DNA of 64,000 bases from Lishizhenia tianjinensis (GCA_943330745.2 CALQIX020000015.1:1-64000); one strand, 5' to 3'. Positions 35,968 to 44,450 are shown, counted from the first letter of the stretch. Program-made: numbers and translations. Notes: generated by a model from the letters alone, not told the origin.

Positions 35968-37071
35968 ATGATACAAATGACAATAGCTCAAATTATTGAT
36001 TATCTGGAACAACTCGTTCCATTAACAATTCAAGAATCTTATGATAATTGCGGATTGTTAGTGGGTGATAAAAACGAGGTGGTGTCAAATGTGCTGATTT
36101 CTTTGGATTGTACTGAGGAAATTATTGAAGAAGCGATTGAGAAAAAGTGTCAGCTAATTATTTCTCATCATCCTTTAATTTTTAACGGAATTAAAAAAAT
36201 TACGGGTGGCAACTATGTTGAGCGCTCACTAGTAAAATGTATTCAAAATAACATCGCAATTTATGCTTTGCATACCAATTTAGATAATTATCGTTTTGGA
36301 GTAAATTTTGAAATTAGCAATCGCTTAAATTTGAATAATACTCGGGTTCTTCTACCGAAAAATCAGTCTCTCATGAAATTAGTTACCTATGTTCCTGAAA
36401 GTCATGTTGAAGAAGTGACGCGTGCTCTTTTTGAATCAGGTGCAGGTAGAATTGGGGATTATGCTGAATGCCATTTTCGAACGGAAGGCAGAGGCACCTA
36501 TTTGCCCTTGGAAAATGCAAATCCATTTGAAGGTAGCAGAGGTACTCGGAGTAATGTTAAAGAATTAAAAATAGAGTTTTTAGTTGAAAGTAGCCGGGTT
36601 AATCCTATTGTTCAACAGTTAATTTCTGTTCATCCTTATGAAGAAGTAGCTTATGATCTTGTCGCCCTTCAAAATAAAAATGCATTTGAGGGCGCTGGAA
36701 TGATCGGAGAATTGGCAGATCCATTGAATAGTGAAGAATTTTTAAGGAAGGTAAAAGATACGTTTGATTGCGGATGTATAAAACATACGGCCTTACTGAA
36801 TAAACCGATTCGAAAAGTAGCCGTTTGTGGTGGTTCAGGTAGTTTTTTATTGCAACATGCGATAGCGCAACAAGCAGATGTTTTCATTACCTCAGATATG
36901 AAATATCATGAGTTTTTTGATGCAGATAAGCGAATATTAGTCTTGGATATTGGACATTATGAAAGCGAACAATTTACAAAACATTTAATTGCTGATATTC
37001 TTAAGAAAAATTTTAGTAACTTTGCAATCCATTTAACGGAACGAAATACGAATCCAATAAATTACTGGTAA
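35968..37071 (+). CDS. Nif3-like dinuclear metal center hexameric protein
   Basis: This 367-residue protein is of the Nif3/YqfO long type: an N-terminal Nif3 half with QESYDNCGLLVGD and SHHPLIFNG, a middle PII-like insertion (VTYVPESHVEEVTRALFE, then VHPYEEVAYDL), and a C-terminal half with VCGGSGSFLL, TSDMKYHEFF and DIGHYESE. Its exact role is not known; GTP cyclohydrolase-like chemistry has been suggested for the family. It starts at ATG 35968, with ATG 35977 as an alternative. It is followed 3 bp later by the zinc-ribbon gene, an often-seen pairing. Confidence 0.93.
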   Translation: MIQMTIAQIIDYLEQLVPLTIQESYDNCGLLVGDKNEVVSNVLISLDCTEEIIEEAIEKKCQLIISHHPLIFNGIKKITGGNYVERSLVKCIQNNIAIYALHTNLDNYRFGVNFEISNRLNLNNTRVLLPKNQSLMKLVTYVPESHVEEVTRALFESGAGRIGDYAECHFRTEGRGTYLPLENANPFEGSRGTRSNVKELKIEFLVESSRVNPIVQQLISVHPYEEVAYDLVALQNKNAFEGAGMIGELADPLNSEEFLRKVKDTFDCGCIKHTALLNKPIRKVAVCGGSGSFLLQHAIAQQADVFITSDMKYHEFFDADKRILVLDIGHYESEQFTKHLIADILKKNFSNFAIHLTERNTNPINYW

Positions 37072-37074
37072 TAC

Positions 37075-37818
37075 ATGGCAGCAAAAGCAGCAAAAAAAGA
37101 AATAGGCGTAGCAGAAAAATTAGACGCTTTATTTGAACTACAAAAAATCGATTCAGACATCGATAAAATCCGTACGATTAGAGGTGAACTACCCTTAGAA
37201 GTTCAAGATTTGGAGGATGAAGTAGCAGGTCTACAAACTCGTATTTCAAATTTTGAATCAGAGTTGAAGGCGTTGGAAACTGAAATCTCTGATCGCAAAA
37301 ACGCTTCAAAAGAGTCAGAAAGTGCTATTTCAAAATATAAAGAACAACAAAATAACGTTAGAAATAATCGTGAATATGATTCTTTGTCTAAAGAAATAGA
37401 GTTTCAAGAATTAGAAATAAAATTACACGAAAAGAAGAGTAAAGAAGCGAAATTCAAAGTTGATTCGAAACAAGAAGTTTTTGAAAACGCAAAAATACAA
37501 TTGGAATTTCGTACCAATGATCTTGCAACCAAAAAAGCGGAGTTAGATGCGATTATAGCTGAAACGCAAGTAGACGAAGATCGTTTACTGAAGTCTTCTG
37601 AAAATGCAAAGAAAAATATCGAAGAAAGATTATTGTTTGCTTATGATAGATTGAGAACAAATGCTAAAAATGGTTTGGCAGTGGTTCCAGTAGACAGGGA
37701 TTCATGTGGCGGATGTTTCAATAAAATTCCTGCTCAACGCCAACTTGATATTGAAATGAAAAAGAAAATTATTGTTTGTGAACACTGCGGTCGAATCCTT
37801 TTCCCGAAGATAGCATAG
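37075..37818 (+). CDS. C4-type zinc-ribbon coiled-coil protein
   Basis: This 247-residue protein is mostly a long coiled coil (about residues 20-190, E/K/L-rich). The C-terminal zinc ribbon has CGGC (residues ~213-216) and CEHCG near the end. It belongs to the zf-RING_7/DUF164-like group commonly encoded next to Nif3 proteins, with unknown function, possibly in protein or nucleic-acid quality control. It follows the Nif3 gene by 3 bp and ends before a strong terminator, so the two form an operon. Confidence 0.9.
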   Translation: MAAKAAKKEIGVAEKLDALFELQKIDSDIDKIRTIRGELPLEVQDLEDEVAGLQTRISNFESELKALETEISDRKNASKESESAISKYKEQQNNVRNNREYDSLSKEIEFQELEIKLHEKKSKEAKFKVDSKQEVFENAKIQLEFRTNDLATKKAELDAIIAETQVDEDRLLKSSENAKKNIEERLLFAYDRLRTNAKNGLAVVPVDRDSCGGCFNKIPAQRQLDIEMKKKIIVCEHCGRILFPKIA

Positions 37819-37830
37819 AAATAAAATATT

Positions 37831-37857
37831 AAAACCGTCGTAAGACGGTTTTTTTTT
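37831..37857 (+). terminator. Intrinsic terminator after the Nif3-zinc ribbon operon
   Basis: A 9-bp stem (AAAACCGTC at 37831-37839 with 37844-37852) has a GTAA loop and is followed by a T run to 37857. It lies just past the zinc-ribbon gene and 15 bp ahead of the helicase start codon. Confidence 0.9.
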
Positions 37858-37871
37858 GAATATATGGACCT

Positions 37872-39098
37872 ATGAAATTCAAAGATTATCCAATTCATCA
37901 GGAAATTAAAGATCAACTAGATCGCTTGGGCTTTGTTCGACCAACAGATATTCAATATCGGGCCATTCAGCCTATTTTGGATGGTGAGGATGTGATGGCT
38001 GTTGCTCAAACTGGGACAGGTAAGACGGCTGCATTCGTTATTCCTATAATTGAGCAAATTATCCGTGCTAAATCAAAGCGTAAAGAATCCAACATACATT
38101 GTTTAGTGATGGTTCCAACGCGCGAATTAGCTAAACAAATAGCGGCGGTTTTTCAAGAAATAGGAAAAAATTCCAAAATAAAAACGCTCGGTTTGATTGG
38201 TGGAGTTGAGCAAGAATCTCAAATTAAATCGTTGCAGAATAATGTGGATGTATTAGTGACAACACCGGGTCGCATGTTTGATTTGATTTCACAAGGATAC
38301 ATTAAGTTGGAAAAAATTCAGGTTTTAGTGCTAGATGAGGCCGATTTAATGCTCGATTTGGGATTCCATAAAGATATTAAGGACATTATGCGACATATTC
38401 CGTCTAAGCGTCAAACACTTTTTTTTACAGCCACAATAGATAAGAAGATAAAAAAATTAGCATACGAAGTGGTGAAAGATGCGCTTCGGATTCAATTTTC
38501 TCCAAATAATCCGGTAGCTGGAAAAGTAGATCATACGATTGCTTTTATTGCCATGGATGACAAACGATTTTTTCTTGAAAACATTCTAAAAGAATACGAA
38601 GAGGGAAAATTCATCGTTTTTGTTCGAACGAAAGTTCGAGCAGAGCGTGTTGATGCGGCTATGGTACGTGCAGGATTAAAAGTTGAATCGTTGCATGGAG
38701 GTATGGATCAAAAAAAACGGTTTGAGTTGTTGGATCGTTTTCGTTCAGGAGAAAATAACGTTCTCATTACTACTGATGTGGCTGCTAGAGGTATTGATAT
38801 TCCTGATGTTGATTACGTAATTAATTATGATTTACCTGAAAACCCAGAGAATTACGTGCATCGTTGCGGAAGAACAGGGCGTGGAAATAGACAAGGACAA
38901 GCAATTGCTTTTTGCAGCCCAGATGAAAAGATTTTTCTAGATGCAATTGAAACATATACAGGGGAAGAAATCGAAGTCTATCCGTTGAAGCAAGATGATT
39001 ATCAATGGATTATTAAAGATGCAGAGGATACGAGTTATAATTGGAAGAAATTAATAAATGAAGCCAATAAAGATGACGGGAAAGAAGAAGAATGGTGA
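37872..39098 (+). CDS. DEAD-box ATP-dependent RNA helicase
   Basis: This 408-residue helicase core has the Q motif (FVRPTDIQYRAIQ), motif I AQTGTGKT, PTRELA, DEAD, TAT (in place of the usual SAT), and HRCGRTGR in the C-terminal RecA domain. It has only a short C-terminal extension, so it resembles the small housekeeping RhlE/CshA type helicases in ribosome assembly or RNA turnover. The assignment to a subtype is not certain. The gene stands alone between a terminator and the small Cys-rich frame at 39149. Confidence 0.95.
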   Translation: MKFKDYPIHQEIKDQLDRLGFVRPTDIQYRAIQPILDGEDVMAVAQTGTGKTAAFVIPIIEQIIRAKSKRKESNIHCLVMVPTRELAKQIAAVFQEIGKNSKIKTLGLIGGVEQESQIKSLQNNVDVLVTTPGRMFDLISQGYIKLEKIQVLVLDEADLMLDLGFHKDIKDIMRHIPSKRQTLFFTATIDKKIKKLAYEVVKDALRIQFSPNNPVAGKVDHTIAFIAMDDKRFFLENILKEYEEGKFIVFVRTKVRAERVDAAMVRAGLKVESLHGGMDQKKRFELLDRFRSGENNVLITTDVAARGIDIPDVDYVINYDLPENPENYVHRCGRTGRGNRQGQAIAFCSPDEKIFLDAIETYTGEEIEVYPLKQDDYQWIIKDAEDTSYNWKKLINEANKDDGKEEEW

Positions 39099-39148
39099 AA
39101 ATTAAATTTCTTTTTTATCTTTGTATAGAATAATTCTAAATAAGGAAA

Positions 39149-39292
39149 GTGTCAAAATTGGATGAATTGGTTTTAATCCCTGGTATTCGAGAAAAACTTC
39201 CCGTAGTTTCTTCGTGTGAGAAGAAAAAAAAGTGTTGTAAAAAATACAAAACAAAAGGATATCCTTGCAATAAGTGTCCGAAATTTGATTAG
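39149..39292 (+). CDS. Small basic Cys-rich protein (47 aa)
   Basis: The frame starts at GTG 39149 and ends at TAG 39290-39292. The product is strongly basic with five cysteines: a single Cys followed by KKKKCCKKYKTKG, then YPCNKCPKF, which suggests metal binding. It fits the gap between the helicase and the next secreted-protein gene, and it ends 9 bp before that gene's ATG. I recall similar short Cys-rich proteins in this group but cannot check. The GTG start and small size keep this tentative. Confidence 0.45.
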   Translation: MSKLDELVLIPGIREKLPVVSSCEKKKKCCKKYKTKGYPCNKCPKFD

Positions 39293-39301
39293 TTTCGGTA
39301 C

Positions 39302-39835
39302 ATGAAATCATTTCTTTTTCTGGTTTTTATTCTTGTTACTCAAATTTTATATAGTCAAGAAATCCAAGTAATTAGGCGTGAAATACAGGTCCAGAAAGTG
39401 TTTTCTACTTCTGTTTCTTTGCAGAAATTTGATCTTTTTTCACAGGTTCATTTTTCATGGCAGACCAAACGAATGATTTATTCTACTGGATTGGGTTTTG
39501 GTTTGAATCGTTCGTGTTTTCAACATCAATTGTTCCCTGAACTAGGAATAGGACTATCAACCAATTTAATTTCATTAAAAACCGAACGTAAGACAACTGT
39601 TTTTTTTGGTCCGGAGGCTAGAATTACGCATGCTTTCCTGCGAGTCATAGATTTACATCAGTTTACCTCATTGTTTTTAGGGTACTATTTTCAGATTGGG
39701 TCAAAATGGTCATTCATACATCGTGCTGGTATAGGTGCAATGAGGGAGAATTTCCGCAGTTCAACAACTAAAAATATCGGGGCATCTAATTTTGCTTATT
39801 ACGGATCAATTGGAATTGGCTATGCGTGGAATTAG
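39302..39835 (+). CDS. Hypothetical secreted barrel-like protein (177 aa)
   Basis: This protein has a signal peptide (KSFLFLVFILVTQILYSQ) and strand-like segments with aromatic ends (VHFSWQTKRMIYSTGLGFGL, YYFQIGSKWSFIHRAGIGAM, YYGSIGIGYAWN). It ends with a typical outer-membrane barrel terminal pattern. The function is unknown. Its stop codon overlaps the start of the downstream GDPD lipoprotein by about 14 bp, so translation is likely coupled. Confidence 0.7.
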   Translation: MKSFLFLVFILVTQILYSQEIQVIRREIQVQKVFSTSVSLQKFDLFSQVHFSWQTKRMIYSTGLGFGLNRSCFQHQLFPELGIGLSTNLISLKTERKTTVFFGPEARITHAFLRVIDLHQFTSLFLGYYFQIGSKWSFIHRAGIGAMRENFRSSTTKNIGASNFAYYGSIGIGYAWN

Positions 39836-40622
39836 TGGATTATTAATTCTGATGGTGCTTGTTAGTTGCACAAAAAAATCAAACTTTTCAAGTATTCAAG
39901 TTGTTGGTCACGCAGGTATGGGGCTTTCCATGGGGAATTCTATGTTTCATGATAATTCCAAAGAAGCCATAGAGTTTGCATTGCAGATGCGTGGGTGTGA
40001 TGGAGTAGAGGTCGACGTGCAACTTTCAAAGGATGGAAACTTATGGCTTTATCACGATACAAAACTTGAATCAGAATCCACAGGTGCAGGTTGTGTTCCT
40101 AATAAAACAACAAGTGAATTAGTGGAATTGCATTATAAAACATGGAAAAAAGAAAAATTAATTCCTTTGGCTGATTTAGATCCTTCATTATTAGCAGGGA
40201 AAACACTTTATTTGGATTTGCGCACGGTAAATGAATGTTTAAATCAATCCATTAATTCAGCTCTATTGATACAACGGTTAAATGAAATTGACTTTCTGCA
40301 TATTCCTGAAATTCAGATAATCCTCGTTACAAATAATGTGGTTTTGGCCAATCAGTTAATGGATTCTTTTTACGTGGTTTATTTGGATGTTACTGGTTAC
40401 CAGATGGCTCAACAATTGTTACAAGCAAACCCAATTATTAAAGGCATTGTTATCAGAAATTCAGCAATTAGCCAAGAAGAAGTAAAAATGATTCAGAATC
40501 TCGGAAAAAAAGTAGTGTTATATGACATGCGATCGGCAGTTGGAATTCGTAAAGCATTAAAGAAAAATCCAGATTCAATCATGACGGATGATTTACGAGA
40601 GGCAATTATAGAAACCAATTAG
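39822..40622 (+). CDS. Glycerophosphodiester phosphodiesterase-like lipoprotein
   Basis: This 266-residue lipoprotein (lipobox VLVSC, from ATG 39822) resembles GDPD enzymes: GHAGMG, HDNSKEAIEFALQMRGCDGVEVDVQLSKDG and LYHD. The usual opening HRG is HAG and ENT is DNS, so key positions differ from the classic family. It may hydrolyse a related phosphodiester or be divergent. The longer frame from 39792 overlaps the upstream gene by 44 bp; ATG 39822 gives a clean signal peptide. It is convergent with the DUF1343 gene, overlapping it by 4 bp. Confidence 0.78.
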   Translation: MRGISGLLILMVLVSCTKKSNFSSIQVVGHAGMGLSMGNSMFHDNSKEAIEFALQMRGCDGVEVDVQLSKDGNLWLYHDTKLESESTGAGCVPNKTTSELVELHYKTWKKEKLIPLADLDPSLLAGKTLYLDLRTVNECLNQSINSALLIQRLNEIDFLHIPEIQIILVTNNVVLANQLMDSFYVVYLDVTGYQMAQQLLQANPIIKGIVIRNSAISQEEVKMIQNLGKKVVLYDMRSAVGIRKALKKNPDSIMTDDLREAIIETN

Positions 40623-41881
40623 TCTGGATAAATCAAGTATTTTGCTCTCTTTATTTTAAATTCATCCAGTCCAGGTTGCCATGATTTCCTAATTTCTTTT
40701 TCGGAAGTGTTTTTTTCAATTTGATTTTTTAGTTTAGTGTTCCCAGCTAGTTTATTGAAAAAACTTGGTGAATTGATAAAAACATCTCGATTGCCTAATA
40801 ATTTTTTTGCACGAAGTAAAATGGAAATATCCAATTGAAAAAGTGGGGTATTCAATTCACTGGAAAGATCGATTCCATTGCAAGGTTGGTTTATGAAAGG
40901 TGGGTTTTTTGACCCTAACCGAGGCGTTGGGGTAAAGGTAAAACTTGTTTTTGAGAATTTGGGATGGCCAAAAATCTCGAATGGTCTTTCGGTTCCTCTT
41001 CCTACACTGATTGTTGTTCCTTCAAATAAACAGAGACTAGGATAAAAAGCAATTGATTTATCTGTTTGTAAATTGGGTGACGGTGGAATGGGTATTGAAT
41101 AAAATGTATCGTGTGAATAATTTATACACGGGATTATTTCTAGCGAACAAGTAACTCCATTTTTTAACCATTTTTCTCCATTAATCATGGTTGCGTACTC
41201 ACCAATTGTCATCGCGTAAACGACAGGTACTGGGTGCATTCCCACAAAAGAGGCATATTCAGGTTCTAGGATTGGACCATCTATATAATGTCCATTGGGA
41301 TTTGGTCTGTCCAGTACTAGTAGCTTTTTATTGTTTTCAGCACAAGCTTCCATTACATAGTGCAGGGTGGAGATATAGGTGTAAAAACGGGCTCCAACAT
41401 CTTGAATATCATAAACAACAATATCTATATCAGCGAGCTGCTCGGCTGTTGGTTTTGAATTTGAACCATACAAGGAAATAATCCGAAGTCCTGATTTTTT
41501 ATCGATTTCGTTGGAGACATGTTCTCCATTATCCGCCACCCCTCGAAAGCCATGTTCGGGTGCAAAAACTTTTTTAACTTGAATCCCTAAAGCAAGCAAA
41601 CTGTCCACTAAATGGGTTTTTCCAATGATCGAAGTTTGATTTCCGACAATGGCAATCCGTTTATTCAACAATGATGGAACGTATTTATCGGTTTGCTCAT
41701 TTCCTAGCGTTATCGCAGCGATTTTTAGTTGTTTTAATGGAGTTTTGATTGAATCTGAAGTGCTTTTTGTTGCGCCAAATGAACACGATGAAATTAAAAA
41801 GCAGAAAAAACTCATGCTACTCAATAGCATTATGTAACTTTGAATCCTAAAATGAAAAGAGTTGCCTTCTGAATTTTTCAT
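40619..41881 (-). CDS. DUF1343 (NamZ-like exo-beta-N-acetylmuramidase) lipoprotein
   Basis: This lipoprotein of about 420 residues (from ATG 41881) has a hydrophobic segment and lipobox LISSC. The body matches DUF1343/NamZ: KRIAIVGNQTSIIGKTHLVD, VKKVFAPEHGFRGVADNGEH, IVVYDIQDVGARFYTYISTL, DRPNPNGHYIDGP, FEGTTISVGRGTERPFE. NamZ enzymes release MurNAc from peptidoglycan fragments for reuse. Another ATG at 41830 gives a shorter leader. The gene's 5' end overlaps the start of the divergent FtsX-family gene. Confidence 0.88.
   Translation of the reverse strand: MKNSEGNSFHFRIQSYIMLLSSMSFFCFLISSCSFGATKSTSDSIKTPLKQLKIAAITLGNEQTDKYVPSLLNKRIAIVGNQTSIIGKTHLVDSLLALGIQVKKVFAPEHGFRGVADNGEHVSNEIDKKSGLRIISLYGSNSKPTAEQLADIDIVVYDIQDVGARFYTYISTLHYVMEACAENNKKLLVLDRPNPNGHYIDGPILEPEYASFVGMHPVPVVYAMTIGEYATMINGEKWLKNGVTCSLEIIPCINYSHDTFYSIPIPPSPNLQTDKSIAFYPSLCLFEGTTISVGRGTERPFEIFGHPKFSKTSFTFTPTPRLGSKNPPFINQPCNGIDLSSELNTPLFQLDISILLRAKKLLGNRDVFINSPSFFNKLAGNTKLKNQIEKNTSEKEIRKSWQPGLDEFKIKRAKYLIYPD
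41835..41842 (+). promoter_or_regulatory. Candidate promoter -7 element for the FtsX-family permease
   Basis: TAACTTTG matches TAnnTTTG and lies 19 bp before the TTG start at 41862. It sits inside the divergent DUF1343 reading frame near its 5' end. Confidence 0.45.
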
Positions 41882-43550
41882 AGCACGCAAGTTAATTAAA
41901 TCCGAAGTACAAGGTAAGAAAGTTTCGCGTCCAATTGTTCGGATTTCCATAATAAGTATTGCACTCGCTATTGTTGTAAACTTATTAACCTTGGCAGTTG
42001 TGAAAGGATTTCAGCACGAGGTCCGCCAGAAAATAACCGGGTTTGGATCTCATTTTTTTATAAAAACGGTGGGCGATGCCTCTCCTTATGAAACCCCACC
42101 AATTCCTATTGATCATCCTGCATTTAATCAATTGAAATCGATTCCAAATCTAGCTGGAATTTTTCCCGTCGCCTACAAACCAGCCCTTCTTCAGTCGGAA
42201 AGTTCGGATAGCAAAATTAAATTAGCTTCAGGGAAAGATTCATTGGTAAATAAACAGGATATTTTGGGTGTTATTTTTAAAGGCTTGTCTCAATCTACCC
42301 ACTGGAATTTTTTTAAAGAAAATTTGGTAGAAGGTAAAATACCTGATTTTTCGAAAGAAAATGATGTTGAACCTATCGTAATGTCAAAAAAAACGGCAAA
42401 GTTGCTGGGTTTTAAATTAAAAGATACAGTAGATGCTTTTTTTGTGCGCAATACACCGGTGAAAAGGCAATTTGTAATAGAAGGAATTTACTCAACAGGG
42501 TTGGAAGAATTTGATAAAAAGGTGGTTTTAACCAATTTATCGATCGTTCAAGAACTCAATGATTGGGGATTAAATGCCAGTATTCGAATTGCTGATACAT
42601 TGTCAAATGGTTCATTACTCGTAAAGGCAGAAGTCAGCGGTGGAAATGGGTCGTACCTATATAATTGGGGAGAAAGATTCAAACGTTTTAATATGTTCGA
42701 GCTAGATCCAGTTCAGGATACCGTAATTCGATTGATTACTGAAGAAATACATCTAGGGAATGCAAAAAACAAAATAAAATTAATTGACACCTCTTTTCTG
42801 AAAATATCGGTCAAAGGATTAGCTAAGAAGCCTTATAAATTGGATGAAAATCAAGAACTTACTCGCGAATATTTGGACCAGTCAGGGAATCATTTCCGAC
42901 TTTTCACATCAGATAATGGAATTATAGAATGTAAGCAAGTCGATGGGAAATCGGCAAATTTAGGTTTTGTAAGCGGATTTGAAATTAATATTGACGATTG
43001 GGGTAAATTGGAATTGATGTCAACGAAATTAAAGCAAATAATTGAAATGGTTCCGGATGATTCCGGTTCACTTTTGCAGGTAAACAGTATTCAGGATACA
43101 GAGAAAGAGCTTTTTTTATGGTTGGGATTTTTGGATATTAACGTATTGATTATTATCGTATTAATGTTATTGATTGGGATAATCAATATGGGGTCCGCCA
43201 TGTTAGTTTTAATTGTAGTTAGAACCAATTTTATTGGAATGTTTAAGGCTATGGGAGCCACCAATTGGACCATTCGTAAAATCTTTTTAATTCAAGCAGG
43301 TTTTTTGATGTTACGTGGAATGTTTTGGGGGAATTTAATCGGATTGAGTTTGTGTGTTCTGCAAAAATACACAGGACTTATTTCGTTGAATCCAGAAGTG
43401 TATTACCTTTCACAAGTCCCAATTGAACTAGATGCTTGGAATTTAATAGGTCTAAATCTTGGGACGATGATAATTTGTCTGTCAGCATTAATTTTGCCGA
43501 GTTTCGTTATTACTCGAATTAATCCGGTGAATGCAATTCGGTTTGATTAG
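41862..43550 (+). CDS. FtsX-family ABC permease (LolC/E-like) with large periplasmic insertion
   Basis: This 562-residue membrane protein starts at TTG 41862; a stop codon lies just upstream in frame. A transmembrane helix is near residues 25-48. Three more lie near 420-452, 480-505 and 527-550, with FtsX signature IGMFKAMGATNWTIRKIF and the terminal NPVNAIRFD. A normal LolC/E has about 400 residues. Here residues about 237-369 form an extra domain with AEVSGGNGSYLYNWGE, which is SprB-repeat-like. The likely job is lipoprotein release or cell-envelope transport with an ATPase such as the one at 33969. Confidence 0.85.
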   Translation: MPSEFFIARKLIKSEVQGKKVSRPIVRISIISIALAIVVNLLTLAVVKGFQHEVRQKITGFGSHFFIKTVGDASPYETPPIPIDHPAFNQLKSIPNLAGIFPVAYKPALLQSESSDSKIKLASGKDSLVNKQDILGVIFKGLSQSTHWNFFKENLVEGKIPDFSKENDVEPIVMSKKTAKLLGFKLKDTVDAFFVRNTPVKRQFVIEGIYSTGLEEFDKKVVLTNLSIVQELNDWGLNASIRIADTLSNGSLLVKAEVSGGNGSYLYNWGERFKRFNMFELDPVQDTVIRLITEEIHLGNAKNKIKLIDTSFLKISVKGLAKKPYKLDENQELTREYLDQSGNHFRLFTSDNGIIECKQVDGKSANLGFVSGFEINIDDWGKLELMSTKLKQIIEMVPDDSGSLLQVNSIQDTEKELFLWLGFLDINVLIIIVLMLLIGIINMGSAMLVLIVVRTNFIGMFKAMGATNWTIRKIFLIQAGFLMLRGMFWGNLIGLSLCVLQKYTGLISLNPEVYYLSQVPIELDAWNLIGLNLGTMIICLSALILPSFVITRINPVNAIRFD

Positions 43551-43921
43551 TTGCTTTTTTTCTTAATAGCGGCAGCTTCGCTTTTCTGGTTGATTTCTAA
43601 TGTTCTATCGCTCAATTCTTTGCTCATTTTAGGCCAATCTTTGCAATTATTTACGTCTTTTTTACCTAAACAATTTTTGTAAATCTCCTCTTGTTTGGCA
43701 ATTAATGCGTTCCAGCGTTTCATTAATTTTGCTGTGTCTATGTCTGTGATTTCTTTTCCAATATTCGATTCTTGGATATCCAATCTTTCTGTGATAATTA
43801 ATTCAGCTGCCTCAGCACATTCACAGGAGGTTTTCAGTTCTTTAGGATTGATTTTATCCACGGGATTGCCACATGCTAGAAGCAGGGAAATTAATGCAAT
43901 TGACCATGAAGATTTTTTCAT
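43547..43921 (-). CDS. Small lipoprotein with CEC motif (124 aa)
   Basis: This lipoprotein starts at ATG 43921, giving the signal MKKSSWSIALISLLLAC with lipobox LLLAC. The mature part has CECAEAAELI near its start, a helical, charged body and further cysteines in NCLGKKDVNNC. A -7 element TATCTTTG lies on the minus strand at 43937-43944. It overlaps the FtsX-family gene's 3' end by 4 bp. The neighbouring lipoprotein at 44007 shares the CEC pattern. The function is unknown. Confidence 0.78.
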   Translation of the reverse strand: MKKSSWSIALISLLLACGNPVDKINPKELKTSCECAEAAELIITERLDIQESNIGKEITDIDTAKLMKRWNALIAKQEEIYKNCLGKKDVNNCKDWPKMSKELSDRTLEINQKSEAAAIKKKSN

Positions 43922-43936
43922 AATAGAAAGTTTATG

Positions 43937-43944
43937 CAAAGATA
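43937..43944 (-). promoter_or_regulatory. Candidate promoter -7 element for the CEC lipoprotein
   Basis: TATCTTTG on the minus strand matches TAnnTTTG and lies 15 bp upstream of the start codon at 43921. Confidence 0.5.
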
Positions 43945-43960
43945 GAATTAATGATTAAAA

Positions 43961-43988
43961 AAAAAGAGCCATCGAAATGGCTCTTTTT
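43961..43988 (-). terminator. Intrinsic terminator between the two CEC lipoprotein genes
   Basis: A 12-bp stem (43961-43972 with 43977-43988) has a CGAA loop (TTCG on the minus strand) and a T run after it on the minus strand. It lies 18 bp past the stop codon of the lipoprotein at 44007. Confidence 0.9.
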
Positions 43989-44006
43989 AAAATAATTAAG
44001 CTGGAA

Positions 44007-44303
44007 TTATTTCAATCCGTCTTTCATGATTTTTTCCATCTCAGCGTATCCGTCACATTTTTTAGCTTCTTCTTCTAACTTTTTCTTGTCAGCGTCAGAT
44101 TTACCATCATTTAGTTTGTCACATTTTTCAAATGCAGCTTTGTTTTTGTCTTGGATAGCTTTCATTTTAGCCATATCTCCATTAGCACCTTTCATTTCTT
44201 TCATTACGCTAACTGTTGTGTCAACACATTCGCATACTTCAGATTTACCACAAGAAGCAAGCAAAACTAATGCTGCAGCTGCGCTTAAAATAACTTTTTT
44301 CAT
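44007..44303 (-). CDS. Small lipoprotein with CEC motif (98 aa)
   Basis: This lipoprotein starts at ATG 44303 with signal KKVILSAAAALVLLASC and lipobox LLASC, followed by GKSEVCECVDTTVSVMKEM. The mature body is Lys/Glu-rich and helical (KAIQDKNKAAFEKCDKLN, DADKKKLEEEAKKCDGY) with regularly placed cysteines. A TAGTTTTG box lies on the minus strand at 44336-44343. It appears to be a relative of the lipoprotein at 43547 by the CEC motif and cysteine pattern. It has its own terminator. The function is unknown. Confidence 0.8.
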   Translation of the reverse strand: MKKVILSAAAALVLLASCGKSEVCECVDTTVSVMKEMKGANGDMAKMKAIQDKNKAAFEKCDKLNDGKSDADKKKLEEEAKKCDGYAEMEKIMKDGLK

Positions 44304-44407
44304 CTTAAATAATTTTTTATTGATGCACAAAGAAACAAAACTATTTTATTTTACAAATACAAATTTTAAAAATAATTGCAATTTTCCCACAAATGATGTA
44401 TTTCTTC

Positions 44408-44436
44408 TTGTTTTAAAAGTATTTTCAGTATCTTTG
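44408..44436 (+). promoter_or_regulatory. rpsA promoter
   Basis: TTG at 44408-44410 and TATCTTTG at 44429-44436 are separated by 18 bp, a good Bacteroidota promoter. It would start transcription near 44442 and leave a leader of about 88 nt before the rpsA ATG. Confidence 0.65.
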
Positions 44437-44450
44437 CCCCCTTAAAAATG

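Noticed and set aside
39102..39311. A 69-residue minus-strand frame in the gap after the helicase
   Set aside because: It has no start context or recognisable domain, and it lies opposite the more convincing Cys-rich frame on the plus strand.
41191..41481. A 96-residue plus-strand frame inside the DUF1343 gene
   Set aside because: It is an antisense shadow with no sensible protein features.
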